Notes: a model not told the origin generated them from the letters alone. A stretch of DNA of 64,000 nucleotides from Cryptomeria japonica (GCF_030272615.1 NC_081409.1:531337791-531401790); one strand, 5' to 3'; counted from the stretch's first letter, positions 11,910-22,844 are shown. Numbers and translations are program-made.

Positions 11910-14229
11910 GTGGAATGGTGGAACACAAAACTTTTATATTGGTGGTTCTTGGTTCGAACCCCATAAATACTAATTAAGATATATTCATTGAAACCTATAG
12001 TAAGGTTGAATTCAGGTCGAATTATGGGAATAGTATAAATGAATACTTGAATGCTTATTTAGCAACGCAGTCTTGTAATTTAGAACAGTGTTGGAACTGC
12101 AACAAACTCTTACATTTCAAAGGTGTGTAATATTCTAAGTTATTCAGGAAGAATATAGCTGAGCTGTTAATGATTAGAATTTAACTCGGCCATTTAGAAA
12201 TTCATTAAGTGGGGAATTACACTTCAGCAGTGTTAACTGTCTACACAATCTTAAGAATAACTTCCAAAGGAATGAGTTATAACTTATCTTAGTTGGATAA
12301 AGGAATACAAACTTGAATAGTTTTCTGCACTCCTAAATGTAGATGGGCATATTAGGAACTGATTAAGAGCATTTAATAATTGCAGCAGTAGCAAGAACAA
12401 TTTCAAATGCAGAATACAAAACATTAAATGTACAGGAGACCGAGTAGCTCTATAGTCGGTCATTCCTTTATCAATCTAAGGAAAACTATTTCAGATTAAG
12501 TTGGAGATTGTGGAATTAGAAATAAACTAATACATCTAATCTTATTACGGTCGTAAATCTCAGGATGAGATCAGATAACGGCCATATATTCAATTAAACC
12601 CAATTTTGGATGATTTGACTGTTGCTAGTTATCTTTAGCTTGGTAAGAAACAACAGGCAAGAGTAGTATTTCAATACTCTTTAAGGCAGTTGAGCATAAT
12701 AAATATCCCAGGAACACTTAGACTTTTAGTAAACATCACCTCAGTGTGAAAGGTTCGGTAGAGAAGGGAGCTTATAACACCTCTTAATGCAGATAGTCAT
12801 ATGCATAGAAATACACAGCTTCACAGCCTCCTAATGCAGTTTGGCATTCAACAAAAATAAATAGTTTCACTGAACAAAATAATAGCAGCACGAATACTCA
12901 TAATATGCACAGAACATAGAAGCTAGTGTTTGATGAGGGAGATAGCAGTTGGTTGCCTATCTCAACTTTTCCATGCTAAGGTAAGATTACCAGTTTAAAC
13001 CATGCTACAATAAAACTAGAAACTTGGAACAATTTTCAACTAAAATGAAATAAGGCCTTAAACCTTAGGATGAGGTAGAGTACCGGCCAATACAATCAAA
13101 CATGCCGGACTAGGGAGAAGTATTGACTGTACGATAATCATGTAATATCCATGTGTGAAAAAGGGCATCGTATGTTAATCTTTTGCAACTTAATGGCGGA
13201 TGCCAATTACTAAAGGCCAAGTGTGGCTACTTCTCTTGTGTAAACAGCATTGAGACTATGTGAATTACGGACTATTCAATCATTGTACTTTAGACTGGTA
13301 AATTTGTACAGAACATTGGTTCAAATAAAGTATAGTGAATTCTACATGTTCTTTAAACCTGGATTCAACCTTGTACTCGTGAGAGAGCGGGTTGCTAGCT
13401 CAAGGGTACAAGTATAAACTCTGTATTAAATTAATCTAGGGTTCTGTCAAAGGAAGATTACATTATAAGAGTATAAGTCATCTTGAGTCTGTTAACCAGC
13501 ATTGGAAACTTGAGTCCAAACATTTATGACAGCTAATGAGTCTCATAGAGTCAGAATGCAGTAGCATAGAGACAGACATGAGAACTCGGATACCTTTAGG
13601 AATTTAATCCAACCAAGCAGGACGACGAACAATTAACTTCATGATCTAGCATGAATGCTTTAACATAGAAACCCTTAGACAAGGTGAGGCTACTGCTGTA
13701 AGCGTCAACCAGTATGTTAATCCAGATACACAATCCAGTCAGAGGTCATACAAGTTAGGGGTGGCCTATAGTGTATGACCGACTAGGAATCTGTGTAGAA
13801 TTACCCTCCAGTGCAGATGGCATGAGTTCCACTTCCCGTTACCTCTCTGCAAAGGGTCGGGCCAATCCAGTCGGATATGGCACGGGGGACTAGTAAGTCC
13901 GTGGTTGGGCAGAAAAGCGCCCTGATGATACTTTCCCTCCTCACTGGTATGTTGATAAAGTTATGAAGTTCAGAATGTTAGAATCAGATGAAATGTACTT
14001 TTCTAAACCCCCTCTTTATCCTTAAAAATGAAATGTTTTAAATTACTTTCTTATCTATTGTTCATTCTTACAACATAGTTCTTGTTATATCAAGCTTCCA
14101 GTTATATAAAGTTTCTTTTCAGTTATTGATGTTCAAAAAAAAACAGGGTCGTTTTTCCCTCTATTCAGTTGAAAGATTATAAAAGTTAATAAATCAAATT
14201 TGCATTAGTTTGTTGCATGTTACAGTATC

Positions 14230-15468
14230 CTTGCCATCATCCAACTTGAAGACATTTTGGCATAAGTAATTGCATCGATTGAAAAAAGTTGTTTATTTGT
14301 GTATGTTGATACATGGTTAGTCAAAAGCGTGTGGATCATGCTAGTGGTTCTGAGTTATGAGCATAATTGCCAAAACGACCAACAAGAGGGTGGTAATTGA
14401 GGCAAAGTATGTGGCTAAATGAAAATGTAAGTCTATTAACAGAACAACTTGAGAAGAAAATGATAAAAGAACATATCCCAAAGCTTTCATAATTTTCATG
14501 GTAAGGCACGCAAAGAAAACCAAACATATATTTTGGTGGAGATACCTTGTGATTAGACCTATTAATATGTTTATTGAAAATGAAAATAATCTAAATCTAA
14601 GAACGGTATTATGGTTCTGTGAGAGTAACAGAATATGCATTGCAAACTAGAAATTTCTAGTGAAAGAATTCTATTGCTTAGGATATTTATTAATAAGAAA
14701 ACTCAAACTTTTCATTTTAAATAAAATGAATCAAATCCTTAACAAGATCACGGCATCTACTTGAATCTTACGTTGTTGGTTCGGGTGCGGATGCAGGTAC
14801 AAGAATCAGAACCCGGTACAAAGGTACAGCATTTTTTTTTCCTTGGGTAGTATAGGAATATATATAAGAACAGTGATACTCATAATTGCCAAAAAATAGA
14901 ATTTTTAAATACCTCATATATTAATAATTTGCAAAAATGAAAATACTCAACTCTCAAAATGTCATTACACAATGAAAATTCAAATCACAATCAATATTTA
15001 ATATTCATATTCTTCTTCATCAAAAGCATCAGGGTCAATATCAACATTTGGTTCAATTTCATTTGAACCACAATCAATTGGATTGCAACTCCCACTAGCT
15101 GCATGAAGTGTAGAAGCTGGTTCAATTTCATTTTGCAAACATTTGACAAAAGGCCAAGTCATTAACAATACAAGGAAAGTGATTTCACAAAACATAAACA
15201 AACAACTGCTACATATGCATAATGTAAATCAACTAGAATCAATCTCATTAACGCTGATATAAAGTTTAATAACTCCATGTTCACAGGTATAGCTCACAAA
15301 TGCAAGTGATATGATATTTAATTCCTTTCTTGTTGGCATATTTTGATATGAAATGTTGTTACAAAGTAATGATACAGCTAGGACTAGATGGATAAAGGAA
15401 ATGGCATACCCAAAATGAAAAGTGAAACTGAGGTTTTAATCTATCAAACTACGCCTAGGTAGGACCCT
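14230..15468. other. Unassigned DNA between K and L
   Basis: Genomic sequence between two solo LTRs, perhaps part of a long DUR3 intron. It includes a G-rich stretch at 14775-14830 (GGTTCGGGTGCGGATGCAGG) and one small minus-strand ORF with an acidic tail, listed separately. Confidence 0.35.
14998..15201 (-). CDS. Small ORF with acidic C-terminus, unrecognised
   Basis: A 67-residue reading frame whose first half is hydrophobic and may be intronic. The second half runs SNEIEPNVDIDPDAFDEEEYEY to the stop. Such acidic tails end several plant transposase-derived proteins, but there is no domain to confirm that. It may be the last exon of a decayed hAT-like copy, or chance. Confidence 0.15.
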   Translation of the reverse strand: MFMFCEITFLVLLMTWPFVKCLQNEIEPASTLHAASGSCNPIDCGSNEIEPNVDIDPDAFDEEEYEY

Positions 15469-16066
15469 GAGTATGTAATGTCCCCTATTTATAGGCTGTC
15501 AATTCCCAAGGGAAACATACATTACTATCTACCATATTACGAATTAATGACTAAGGTTGCTCATAGTACAGTTCGGTATTGTCCTTATTCAGCCTAGTCT
15601 TAATCCCTTTCCAATTTCTAGTCCTAGATGGGAGACTTGCTTGTCTAGGGCACAATGATACCATCTCCCTCATGCAGCCTAGATTACCAGAACCTCAGTC
15701 CATTCACCCTTGGGGCCCGCAGCCCAGATTTCAGGTCCATGAGTTCTTTCACCCTTGGGGTTCATCTATCATGAGATGGTTTTACTCCGCCTCACCCTAA
15801 TAGCATCACACCACTCCTCAGGAAAAAGGAATTAGAACTGGTTAAGAGCTTGAGACTGAGAATATGTCAATATCTTCTTGTACTATGAATGTATATGAAA
15901 TTAAGTATGTAATGAATGTATATGAAATTAAGTATGTATGTCATACATATTGCAGTCTATATTAATATTACTATTAAATTCTGCTTAAGAACATTATCAG
16001 GCTTCATATATTAAGCATACATATTAAGCACATCCCCATGCATACCACCAAGAACAAGAATGTTAC

Positions 16067-17010
16067 TGTTAGGGTTCCCACGGATACTAAGAGGGGGGGG
16101 TGAATCAGTATCTGACCAGTAATGAAATTTTCTTGAAACTGAATATGCAGAACATAAAGTAACAGTATACCGGTATGCAAGAATTAATGCAAATAAGAGA
16201 ATCAAAAACATCCACATGAAAAGAACTCCATAACACAAGATGTTTAACGAGGAAACCCGGTGTGGGAAAAACCTCGGTGGGATTTGTGACCCACAATATT
16301 CACTTATTGGCCAATAAGAGAATATTACTTACAATAGGGGCCTGCACATGCAGGAAGGCCAACTGCCTAGAGCTCACTGCTCAATAAGAAGTCACACTGA
16401 CTTACAATGAGGATTTACACAAATCCAATATTTTGTACTGCTTTACAATAGCATCTTCAATGCCAGATTCAGTACCGGTTCTTGCTTTGTTCTTTACATA
16501 TACCCTTGACCTACAATTCGCACATTAGGTCTGCCTTATAATTTATTTATGCTTCCTATCCTTATCCTACAAATGCCTACAATGATCTCTTTTATATACA
16601 AAAGTCATTTTACAATTTGCCAAGTCGGCTTACAATAATAAACAAAATATTACATATCAAAAATCCTGTCGGCCTCTGTGCCGGTATACATATTTCCTTC
16701 TGTGTCGGTGTACATCTTCTATGCCGGTGCCGGTGTAGATTGATCTTGCTGATGCCGATGCACTTTTTGTTTGAGTAATGCTTTGCCGGTAAAATGTCTT
16801 GCCGGTGCCATAGGATTGTAAGGTTGCCTGAGTAATGCTTTGCCGGTGCCATAGGATTGCACAGTTGCCTGAGTAATGCTTTGTCGGTGCCATAGGATTG
16901 CAAGGTTGCCTGAGTAATGCTTTGTCGGTGCCATAGGATTGCAAGGTTGCCATCAATGACAAAACCTTCAATCACACACAATGTCTCATTGGAGTGTCCA
17001 TATGCCAACA
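16067..17010 (-). repeat. 3' LTR of M (944 bp)
   Basis: Partner of 21944-22844. Preceded on the minus strand by the PPT at 17011-17024. Carries four 41-bp minisatellite units. Confidence 0.92.
16801..16964 (-). repeat. 41-bp minisatellite in the M 3' LTR, four units
   Basis: Units begin at 16801, 16842, 16883 and 16924 with GCCGGTGCCATAGGATTG or a GTCGG variant, followed by AAGGTTGCCTGAGTAATGC. The same block has three units at 22676, 22717 and 22758 in the other LTR. Confidence 0.9.
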
Positions 17011-17024
17011 ATCGCCCCCTTTGG
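17011..17024 (-). other. Polypurine tract of M
   Basis: CCAAAGGGGGCGAT directly before the 3' LTR on the minus strand, the plus-strand DNA priming site. Confidence 0.8.
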
Positions 17025-17310
17025 CATTGATGGCAACACTCATGAGAAATTTCAAAAAGATATCCAAAAATGTGAGAGCTCCCCCTGAGCATGTGATCCC
17101 TGTGCTTTGAATTTTCTCATCTACTACTCCCCCTTTGGCATCAATGACAAAGGTTAGTAGATTTTGTAGTTGTACCAATTCATAACCTCAACCTTGTAAT
17201 TGGGTAGTTATTATCTGAAGAATATCCCCCAAAATTAAGTTTATGCCATCCATAAGCTTCTTGCTCTCCTTTATTGCTATCTCAGTTCTGTATACTGTAC
17301 CGGTGAGATG

Positions 17311-18555
17311 CTACAAGTGTTCTGCTGGTGTTTTGCTACCCTGTGTTAGTGCCTCTGAGATTTCCTTACTCAGAGATGCTAAATAGTCCAATCTTGGACT
17401 TAGTTTAGATCTCAAAAATTTTGCCTTGTTTATTATTTTCTCTTTCTCTCTTTCTAATTTGAGCAATTCTTCCTCAAAATTTGTTATCTTTTCCTCAAAA
17501 ACTGATAATGTATCAGGTGAGTTAACAAAATTATCAGCAAGTTTATTGATCTCTTCCTGTACCTTGCTCATCTTTTTGTCTACATCCATGGTCAAAAAGT
17601 TTATCTTACAGGTGTCTTTATACAGAGTTTTGTATTCTTTCAATAAATTGCACAGTTCCGGTAGAAGTGTGTCAAATTCCCTGTTACACTTCTTTATTCC
17701 TTCCTCAAAGAATTTATGTTTCTCTTTTTCCACACTTTCCTTTACAGTTTCTACCTTTGTTTGCTCAAAATTTCCAGAAATATATTTACAAAGTGTATCC
17801 AACTGGCCTAAAGAATCTTTGTTGGCTATATTACAATTGGGAGCTATTGATTTCAAAACTAGAATTGAATCATCTATCGCTTTATAAGCTTGTGAGCTAT
17901 AATCAGTTATTTTCTTGATAGATTCGAGCAATACCTCTGTTACATTTGATGGTGACCCAATAAACTGGGTGTCGGTGGAAGTGACCATGCTAGTATTGAC
18001 CTCTGGTAGGTCTGTTTGTGTCTCCATCTCTTTAAGCACTGGTGCTCCTGCATCATTTCTTACCGATGGCATCTGTTCTGGAGCCTTTAAATCTGTTGGT
18101 TGCTCTGTTTGTGTTCCAGATTCCATCTTTTTCTCTGAATCTGCTGCCGGTTGCTCTTTGTTTTCTGTTGCCGGTTGCTCTTTGTTTTCTGTTGCTGGTT
18201 GCTCTTTGTTTTCTGATGTATCCTTATCTACCACTATGTTGATTTTCTGAGTATCAACATTCACAGTATATAGGACTTCAGGATTAGGATTATTATCCTC
18301 TGTGTCCATGCTCTCAGCTGCTGGTTGATCTTCTGCAGTTGTTGTTTTTACCAGTGGAGTATTTAAAGGAGGTGGGGGTAAGTTGTCTCTAATCTTGATA
18401 CTTGGTGGTCCACCAACTTTACCTTTCCCTTTGTCCTTTTGATATACCAGAATGGGCTTGGGATTCCTATATTCTTCTTGTTTTTCTTTTTCAACCAAGA
18501 ATGTATCCCAACCATCTTCTGTTTCCTTTGAAACTTCAGTAACTCTACCTGCCAT
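17311..18555 (-). CDS. M ORF2: 414-residue coiled-coil protein of unknown function
   Basis: Intact frame from MAGRVTEVSKETEDGWD to KTPAEHL, 140 bp after ORF1 in a different frame. The N-terminal 130 residues are Pro/Asp-rich and hold three tandem ENKEQPAT units (about residues 112-138). The C-terminal 230 residues are strongly coiled-coil (KVETVKESVEKEKHKFFEEG, EEELLKLEREKEKIINKAK). No known domain. ORF1 and ORF2 may be halves of one former protein, since the related long ORFs in this window have the same order in one frame. It ends 287 bp before the PPT. Confidence 0.65.
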   Translation of the reverse strand: MAGRVTEVSKETEDGWDTFLVEKEKQEEYRNPKPILVYQKDKGKGKVGGPPSIKIRDNLPPPPLNTPLVKTTTAEDQPAAESMDTEDNNPNPEVLYTVNVDTQKINIVVDKDTSENKEQPATENKEQPATENKEQPAADSEKKMESGTQTEQPTDLKAPEQMPSVRNDAGAPVLKEMETQTDLPEVNTSMVTSTDTQFIGSPSNVTEVLLESIKKITDYSSQAYKAIDDSILVLKSIAPNCNIANKDSLGQLDTLCKYISGNFEQTKVETVKESVEKEKHKFFEEGIKKCNREFDTLLPELCNLLKEYKTLYKDTCKINFLTMDVDKKMSKVQEEINKLADNFVNSPDTLSVFEEKITNFEEELLKLEREKEKIINKAKFLRSKLSPRLDYLASLSKEISEALTQGSKTPAEHL

Positions 18556-18694
18556 TAGTGATATTTGCCGGTGTGCAGTGGAAAAAAACTGTCCGGTTGG
18601 CCTGAGCTATCAGATCATCAATTTCCTTAGGTGAGTTGACCGGGTATACTGCAAGTAATTTTTCTATTTTAATCTTCTTATCCAACTCAACTAT

Positions 18695-20410
18695 TCATTG
18701 CCTTCTGGCCTCAAGTCTTTTATATAATTCATCAGGAATTTCATTTAGGACTTGCATCAAAAACTTTTTATACATGTCCATGTGTAATATAACACTCTCC
18801 TCGACTTGTCCTTTCTCATCATCTGATAGGGTGTCATAGATTTTCCCTATGTTATTCAATTTACCTTCCTCTGTGATCTCATTCAGTAATATGTCAAAAG
18901 GGGCCAAGTCAGTGTTTGTCTTCTTCTTCTTTTTGGGGGTCAACTTTTTCTTTGGTGTGGCTTTCTTGACCGGAGACCTCATAGCTTGTTGCTTTTGTCT
19001 TGTCCTTCTAGGTGAAGGAGTGGATACCGGTGAGGGGTCTCTTTTCCTAACAACTCTTTTGAAAGTTGCTAGCATATCTCCTTCTGAGGAAGTATCTACC
19101 GGTGATAGATGAGTTTCAGGTTGTTGGGCTGCCAACTCATCTTCTGTTATCCCAGTTTTCTTTAGTACATCTTCCTTTATGGCTTTTGCTTGTCTGGTTC
19201 CTTTCCTCACAAATGCCTCAACTTTCTTTACTCTCTTTTTAGATTGAATGTGACTTTCGATGGTCTCAACACTACCAAATACTTCTTCCTTTGGTTCATT
19301 GGGGGCTTCCAGAAGTGCTTTGGCATAAGTTTCCACTATGTGGTCATCTGTTTCATACCCCATCTCTGTAACCCAGATTGTTCTTGGGATGACTACTTCC
19401 ATCCAGATCTCATCCTTTTTGATTACAAAGCATATATCATCCTTGTATTTGTTGACAATTTCCTGTGATAGTCTGATTCTTTTATTCATTCTGACCTTTA
19501 GTGCTTGAAAATACTCATTGATATTATTTTCTCTGTTTTCACCCATGTTTTTGAATAAGTCAGACCATTGTTTTCCTACCGGTATGTCGAATCCAAAATC
19601 CTTATAGCCTATACCGGGAGCCTGTTGGGTTATATGTAGCATTAAGCATACAAGTAAATTTCCAAATCTAAAGGTTCCTTTCTTATCCTTCTTGATTTTT
19701 GCCAAATTGTCAATTAACTCATCTTTTAACCATTCACAGATATCAATTTTTACGTTGTCCTTCACCATGTCATAAGCACTTTTTATGCATAAACTGGAAA
19801 CAGAGTTAAACCTATTAGCATGAGTTGCTTTGTAACCTAGAATCATGCTAATGAATCTCACATTTGTATCGGTCACATCATTAACCCTCAATGATCTTTT
19901 GTCGGATGTTGCACCAGTTAATTTCATTACTAGGTCATTGGAGACCTTCTTGGTTTTGTCGGGTCTGGTACCGGTGGAAGGTAACCCTGTTACTACTTTC
20001 ACAGCTACCTTTGTAATTTTATGCACTAAGTCAAGCCAAAAGAATGAGCCATGTACCCTGCTTAGAACTATCCTAACCACTTCCTTGGGAAATTCAGGAA
20101 TGCAGAGGATTTCAGTGAATCCTAGGGTTTCAACAATTTTATGTTCAGGTTTCACATTTCCGGCATTGTCACATATAACAGATTTATACATGTTTTTTAT
20201 TTCTTCATCACCTAATTCCTCTATGTTGCAATGAATATACATTCTAGGGTCTTCTACATAAACAACACCCTTTGGAATTTGGGAAAAAGCACCTGTGTTG
20301 TCATCTTTCTTAGCTACCTTGGGAACTAGCTGAAACACAGGCCTAGGTCGTTTTATAACCTCGACTACTATAGGGTTTGCTATGAATTCAGGTGCAGAGG
20401 AGGATGCCAT
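18695..20410 (-). CDS. M ORF1: 571-residue protein of unknown function
   Basis: Intact frame from MASSSAPEFIANPIVVEV to RLEARRQ. Residues about 1-350 look globular (KEVVRIVLSRVHGSFFWLD, VVTGLPSTGTRPDK, KNDEIWMEV-like stretch ending VIPRTIWVTEMGYE). Residues about 390-510 are basic and Ser/Pro-rich (SPVSTPSPRRTRQKQQ, TPKKKLTPKKKKK), suggesting nucleic-acid binding or a nuclear signal. The C-terminus is helical. It has no pol motifs. The plan of globular N-terminus, basic linker and helical C-terminus resembles the long ORFs of elements A, C, D and H, but I could not align them confidently. Lies downstream of gag, where a sub-genomic or spliced mRNA would be needed. Confidence 0.7.
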   Translation of the reverse strand: MASSSAPEFIANPIVVEVIKRPRPVFQLVPKVAKKDDNTGAFSQIPKGVVYVEDPRMYIHCNIEELGDEEIKNMYKSVICDNAGNVKPEHKIVETLGFTEILCIPEFPKEVVRIVLSRVHGSFFWLDLVHKITKVAVKVVTGLPSTGTRPDKTKKVSNDLVMKLTGATSDKRSLRVNDVTDTNVRFISMILGYKATHANRFNSVSSLCIKSAYDMVKDNVKIDICEWLKDELIDNLAKIKKDKKGTFRFGNLLVCLMLHITQQAPGIGYKDFGFDIPVGKQWSDLFKNMGENRENNINEYFQALKVRMNKRIRLSQEIVNKYKDDICFVIKKDEIWMEVVIPRTIWVTEMGYETDDHIVETYAKALLEAPNEPKEEVFGSVETIESHIQSKKRVKKVEAFVRKGTRQAKAIKEDVLKKTGITEDELAAQQPETHLSPVDTSSEGDMLATFKRVVRKRDPSPVSTPSPRRTRQKQQAMRSPVKKATPKKKLTPKKKKKTNTDLAPFDILLNEITEEGKLNNIGKIYDTLSDDEKGQVEESVILHMDMYKKFLMQVLNEIPDELYKRLEARRQ

Positions 20411-20716
20411 GATGATAAATACCTTTTTCTGCCTTTGGATGGATTGATTGATGAAGTGCTTTGCCTCTTTGCTCGGAATGCCTTAGCTTGGAAATCTTCA
20501 CGCTCTCTGAAAGTTTGAATTCACGGTGAAATGAAATGGAGCCAAAAAACTTATTTTATAAGGTCTTTTCTGCTATCTACCACGTTAATTGCTTGTCGGT
20601 AATGTATTAGCTCAACTTTATTTGCCGGTAATGAAAGATTTTCAACTTCTTTTCTCTAACCGAGGGAATAATAGTACATGTGTCATTTGATTGCCAAACC
20701 CTCAAAATAATTTTCT

Positions 20717-21361
20717 TCAATTTGATGAAGAACATCCTGCCGGTGGAGCATTGCTCTGTCCTGCCGGTGGAGCATCATATTGTCCTGCCGGTGAAGCATT
20801 TCTTGGTTCTACCGGTGGAGGAGTAACCCCAATATTTAGATCACCTTTTCTAATCCATTGCTTTGAAAATTCTTGCTTAACCTCTTCAACCTTTTCTTTA
20901 CCTTTCAAGCTAGTACTTCTGTTATCTACCGGTGTACCTTTACTTCTACAAAATTTAGCAATATGACCAATCTTGTTACATGCATAACAAGTTACATTAT
21001 TTTTCTAAATAACTTTCCCATAACCTATGCCGGTTTGTGTTCTGCATTTATTTGATAAATGACCAAATCTTCCACAAACATAACATCTTACATTCATTCT
21101 GCAATTTTCAGAGTTATGACCAATTTTGTTGCATTTGGTGCATTGACCGGTGGGAGGATTGATGTTCTGATAATTCCTAGATCTACATTCATTTGCCCTA
21201 TGACCATATTTATTACAGTTAAAGCATTTTCCATTGAATTTGTAAGTATTAGAGGGTCTTACCGGTTTGCTTTGATCCTGGGTATTTGCAGTACCGGAGC
21301 TTTCTCCAACTTCAAATCCAACTCCAGAAGTGTCACCTTTGGGTTTTTGATTCTTCAATAA
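20717..21361 (-). pseudogene. M: Gag nucleocapsid segment with four CCHC zinc knuckles
   Basis: One frame contains four CX2CX4HX4C knuckles in a row: CFNCNKYGHRANEC, CTKCNKIGHNSENC, CYVCGRFGHLSNKC and, after a single in-frame TAG at 21005-21007, CYACNKIGHIAKFC. Such knuckles bind and package element RNA. Plant Copia Gags usually have one, so four is unusual. The segment ends with PPAGQ-type repeats (ASPAGQYDAPPAGQSNAPPAG) before a stop at 20717. Protease and pol, which normally follow, are missing. Confidence 0.75.
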
Positions 21362-21467
21362 GGTACCAAGTTCTTCTGAGCTTTTCTTGAATTTTTCTGT
21401 GTTGATTTGCAGTTTCCAATTCCCTTTCCAAGATTTCTTTTTGTCTCATTAGTTCATTTGAGTCATT

Positions 21468-21872
21468 CTAAGTATGCATCAGATCTGTCTTCAACATGTC
21501 ATTTTCATAGCTAAGTCTTGTGTTCTCATTTGCTGCATCACTTAGTCTTCTGGTCAATTCTTCTTCATTCTTCTTTCTGTCCTCAATCTCTTTGCAAAAT
21601 CTCATAGTCATATCCTGCATTTCATTTTTTGTTGTCATGATCTCTTGTTTCAATTTGCTTATCATATCATTTAGTGATTCCTTTTCATCATTCTCATTTT
21701 GCAATTTTTCACAAAGTTCTCTTCTCTTGTTTCTTGTAACAGAAAGATTTTCTTGAAGTGCCTGAATAATGTCCTGAGCTGCTTTTAAATCATCTTCTAA
21801 TTTGATATTTTTCAACTTCTCTGCATCATAGTCAGTAAGAGCTCCTTCAAGTTGCTTCATCAGATTTTCCAT
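21468..21872 (-). CDS. M: coiled-coil Gag-like segment
   Basis: A 134-residue reading frame starting MENLMKQLEGALTDYD about 70 bp after the PBS. It is almost wholly charged and heptad-like (KLKNIKLEDDLKAAQ, RRELCEKLQNENDEKE, EEELTRRLSDAANENT), so a long coiled coil is expected, suitable for self-assembly. It stops at 21468 and the zinc-knuckle segment follows in another frame, so the original Gag frame is probably broken here. The frame stays open upstream into the LTR, but MENL is the first Met past the PBS and I take that as the start. No sequence family is recognised beyond this. Confidence 0.55.
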   Translation of the reverse strand: MENLMKQLEGALTDYDAEKLKNIKLEDDLKAAQDIIQALQENLSVTRNKRRELCEKLQNENDEKESLNDMISKLKQEIMTTKNEMQDMTMRFCKEIEDRKKNEEELTRRLSDAANENTRLSYENDMLKTDLMHT

Positions 21873-21929
21873 CTTTACCGGTGTCAAGATCTTCCTCAAG
21901 CTGTTAGGCTTCTGAAAATAGAGGACCAA

Positions 21930-21941
21930 GCTCTGATACCA
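21930..21941 (-). promoter_or_regulatory. Primer binding site of M, initiator tRNA-Met type
   Basis: TGGTATCAGAGC, two bases inside the 5' LTR, complementary to the 3' end of plant initiator tRNA-Met. This is the PBS used by most plant Copia elements. Confidence 0.9.
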
Positions 21942-21943
21942 AT

Positions 21944-22844
21944 TGTTAGGGTTCCCACAGATACTTAGAGGGGGGGGTGAATCAGTATCTGACCGGTAAT
22001 GAAATTTTCTTGAAACTGAATATGCAAAACATAAAGTAACAGTATACCGGTATGCAAGAATTAATGCAAATAACAGAATCAAAAACATCCACATGAAAAG
22101 AACACCATAACACAAGATGTTTAACGAGGAAATCCGGTGTGGGAAAAACCTCGGTGGGATTTGTGACCCACAATATTCACTTACTGGCCAATAAGAGAAT
22201 ATTACTTACAATAGGGGCCTCCACATGCAGGAAGGCCAACTGCCTAGAGCTCACTGCTCAATAAGAAGTCACACTGACTTACAATGAGGATTTACACAAA
22301 TCCAATATTTTGTACTGCTTTACAATAGCATCTTCAATGCCAGATTCAGTACCGATTCTTGCTCTGTTCTTTACATATACCCTTGACCTACAATTCGCAC
22401 ATTAGGTCTGCCTTATAATTTATTTATGCTTCCTATCCTTATCCTACAAATGCCTACAATGATCTCTTTTATATACAAGTCATTTTACAATTTGCCAAGT
22501 CGGCTTACAATAATAAACAAAATATTACATATCAAAAATCTTGTCGGCCTCTGTGTCGGTATACATATTTCCTTCTATGCCGGTGTACATCTTTTGTGCC
22601 GGTGCCGGTGTAGATTGATCTTGCTGATGTCGGTGCACTTTTTGTTTGAGTAATGCTTTGCCAGTAAAATGTCCTGCCGGTGCCATAGGATTGTAAGGTT
22701 GCCTGAGTAATGCTTTGCCGGTGCCATAGGATTGCAAGGTTGCCTAAGTAATGCTTTGTCAGTGCCATAGGATTGCAAGGTTGCCATCAATGACAAAACC
22801 TTCAATCACACACAATGTCTCATTGGAGTGTCCATATGCCAACA
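21944..22844 (-). repeat. 5' LTR of M (901 bp)
   Basis: TG..CA ends, nearly identical to 16067-17010. It has three copies of a 41-bp minisatellite unit (from 22676) where the other LTR has four, plus a 2-bp indel, explaining the 43-bp length difference. Confidence 0.92.
22676..22798 (-). repeat. 41-bp minisatellite in the M 5' LTR, three units
   Basis: Same unit as 16801-16964, one copy fewer. The change in copy number arose after insertion or during reverse transcription. Confidence 0.9.

Larger units (their letters stand above)
10196..14224 (+). mobile_element. Solo-LTR-like element K (4.03 kb), TSD GTATC
   Basis: Starts TGTTACATCCC and ends GCATGTTACA, flanked by the perfect 5-bp duplication GTATC (10191-10195 and 14225-14229). 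Ends are TG..CA with short imperfect inversion. No ORF worth naming, no PBS or PPT and no second copy, so a very long solo LTR is the simplest reading; an unusual non-coding element is possible. It contains the foldback MITE at 10461-10682 and a TA microsatellite. Excising K joins two pieces of the presumed DUR3 intron. Confidence 0.75.
16067..22844 (-). mobile_element. M: complete non-autonomous Copia-style LTR retrotransposon
   Basis: Two LTRs (16067-17010 and 21944-22844), both TGTTAGGGTTCC..ATATGCCAACA, sit in the same orientation and are flanked by the perfect duplication GTTAC (16062-16066, 22845-22849). The initiator-Met-type PBS (TGGTATCAGAGC) lies next to the right LTR and a PPT (AAAGGGGGCGA) next to the left one, so transcription runs on the minus strand. 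The 4.9-kb interior encodes a coiled-coil segment, a four-knuckle Gag-like segment, and two long ORFs of 571 and 414 residues. I see no protease, integrase, reverse transcriptase or RNase H. It must be mobilised in trans. The LTRs differ by only a few bases per hundred by eye, so the insertion is fairly young. Confidence 0.9.

Noticed and set aside
14341-14640. Hydrophobic minus-strand ORF that could be an upstream DUR3 exon
   Set aside because: Some residues line up loosely with the DUR3 segment before the 8967 exon, but there is no splice donor at the right place, the frame ends in a stop, and the match is far weaker than the near-perfect downstream exons.
17426-20234. Several plus-strand ORFs of 60-153 codons across M
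   Set aside because: Antisense shadows of the M ORFs; they show no motif and have biased Ser/Leu/Phe composition.
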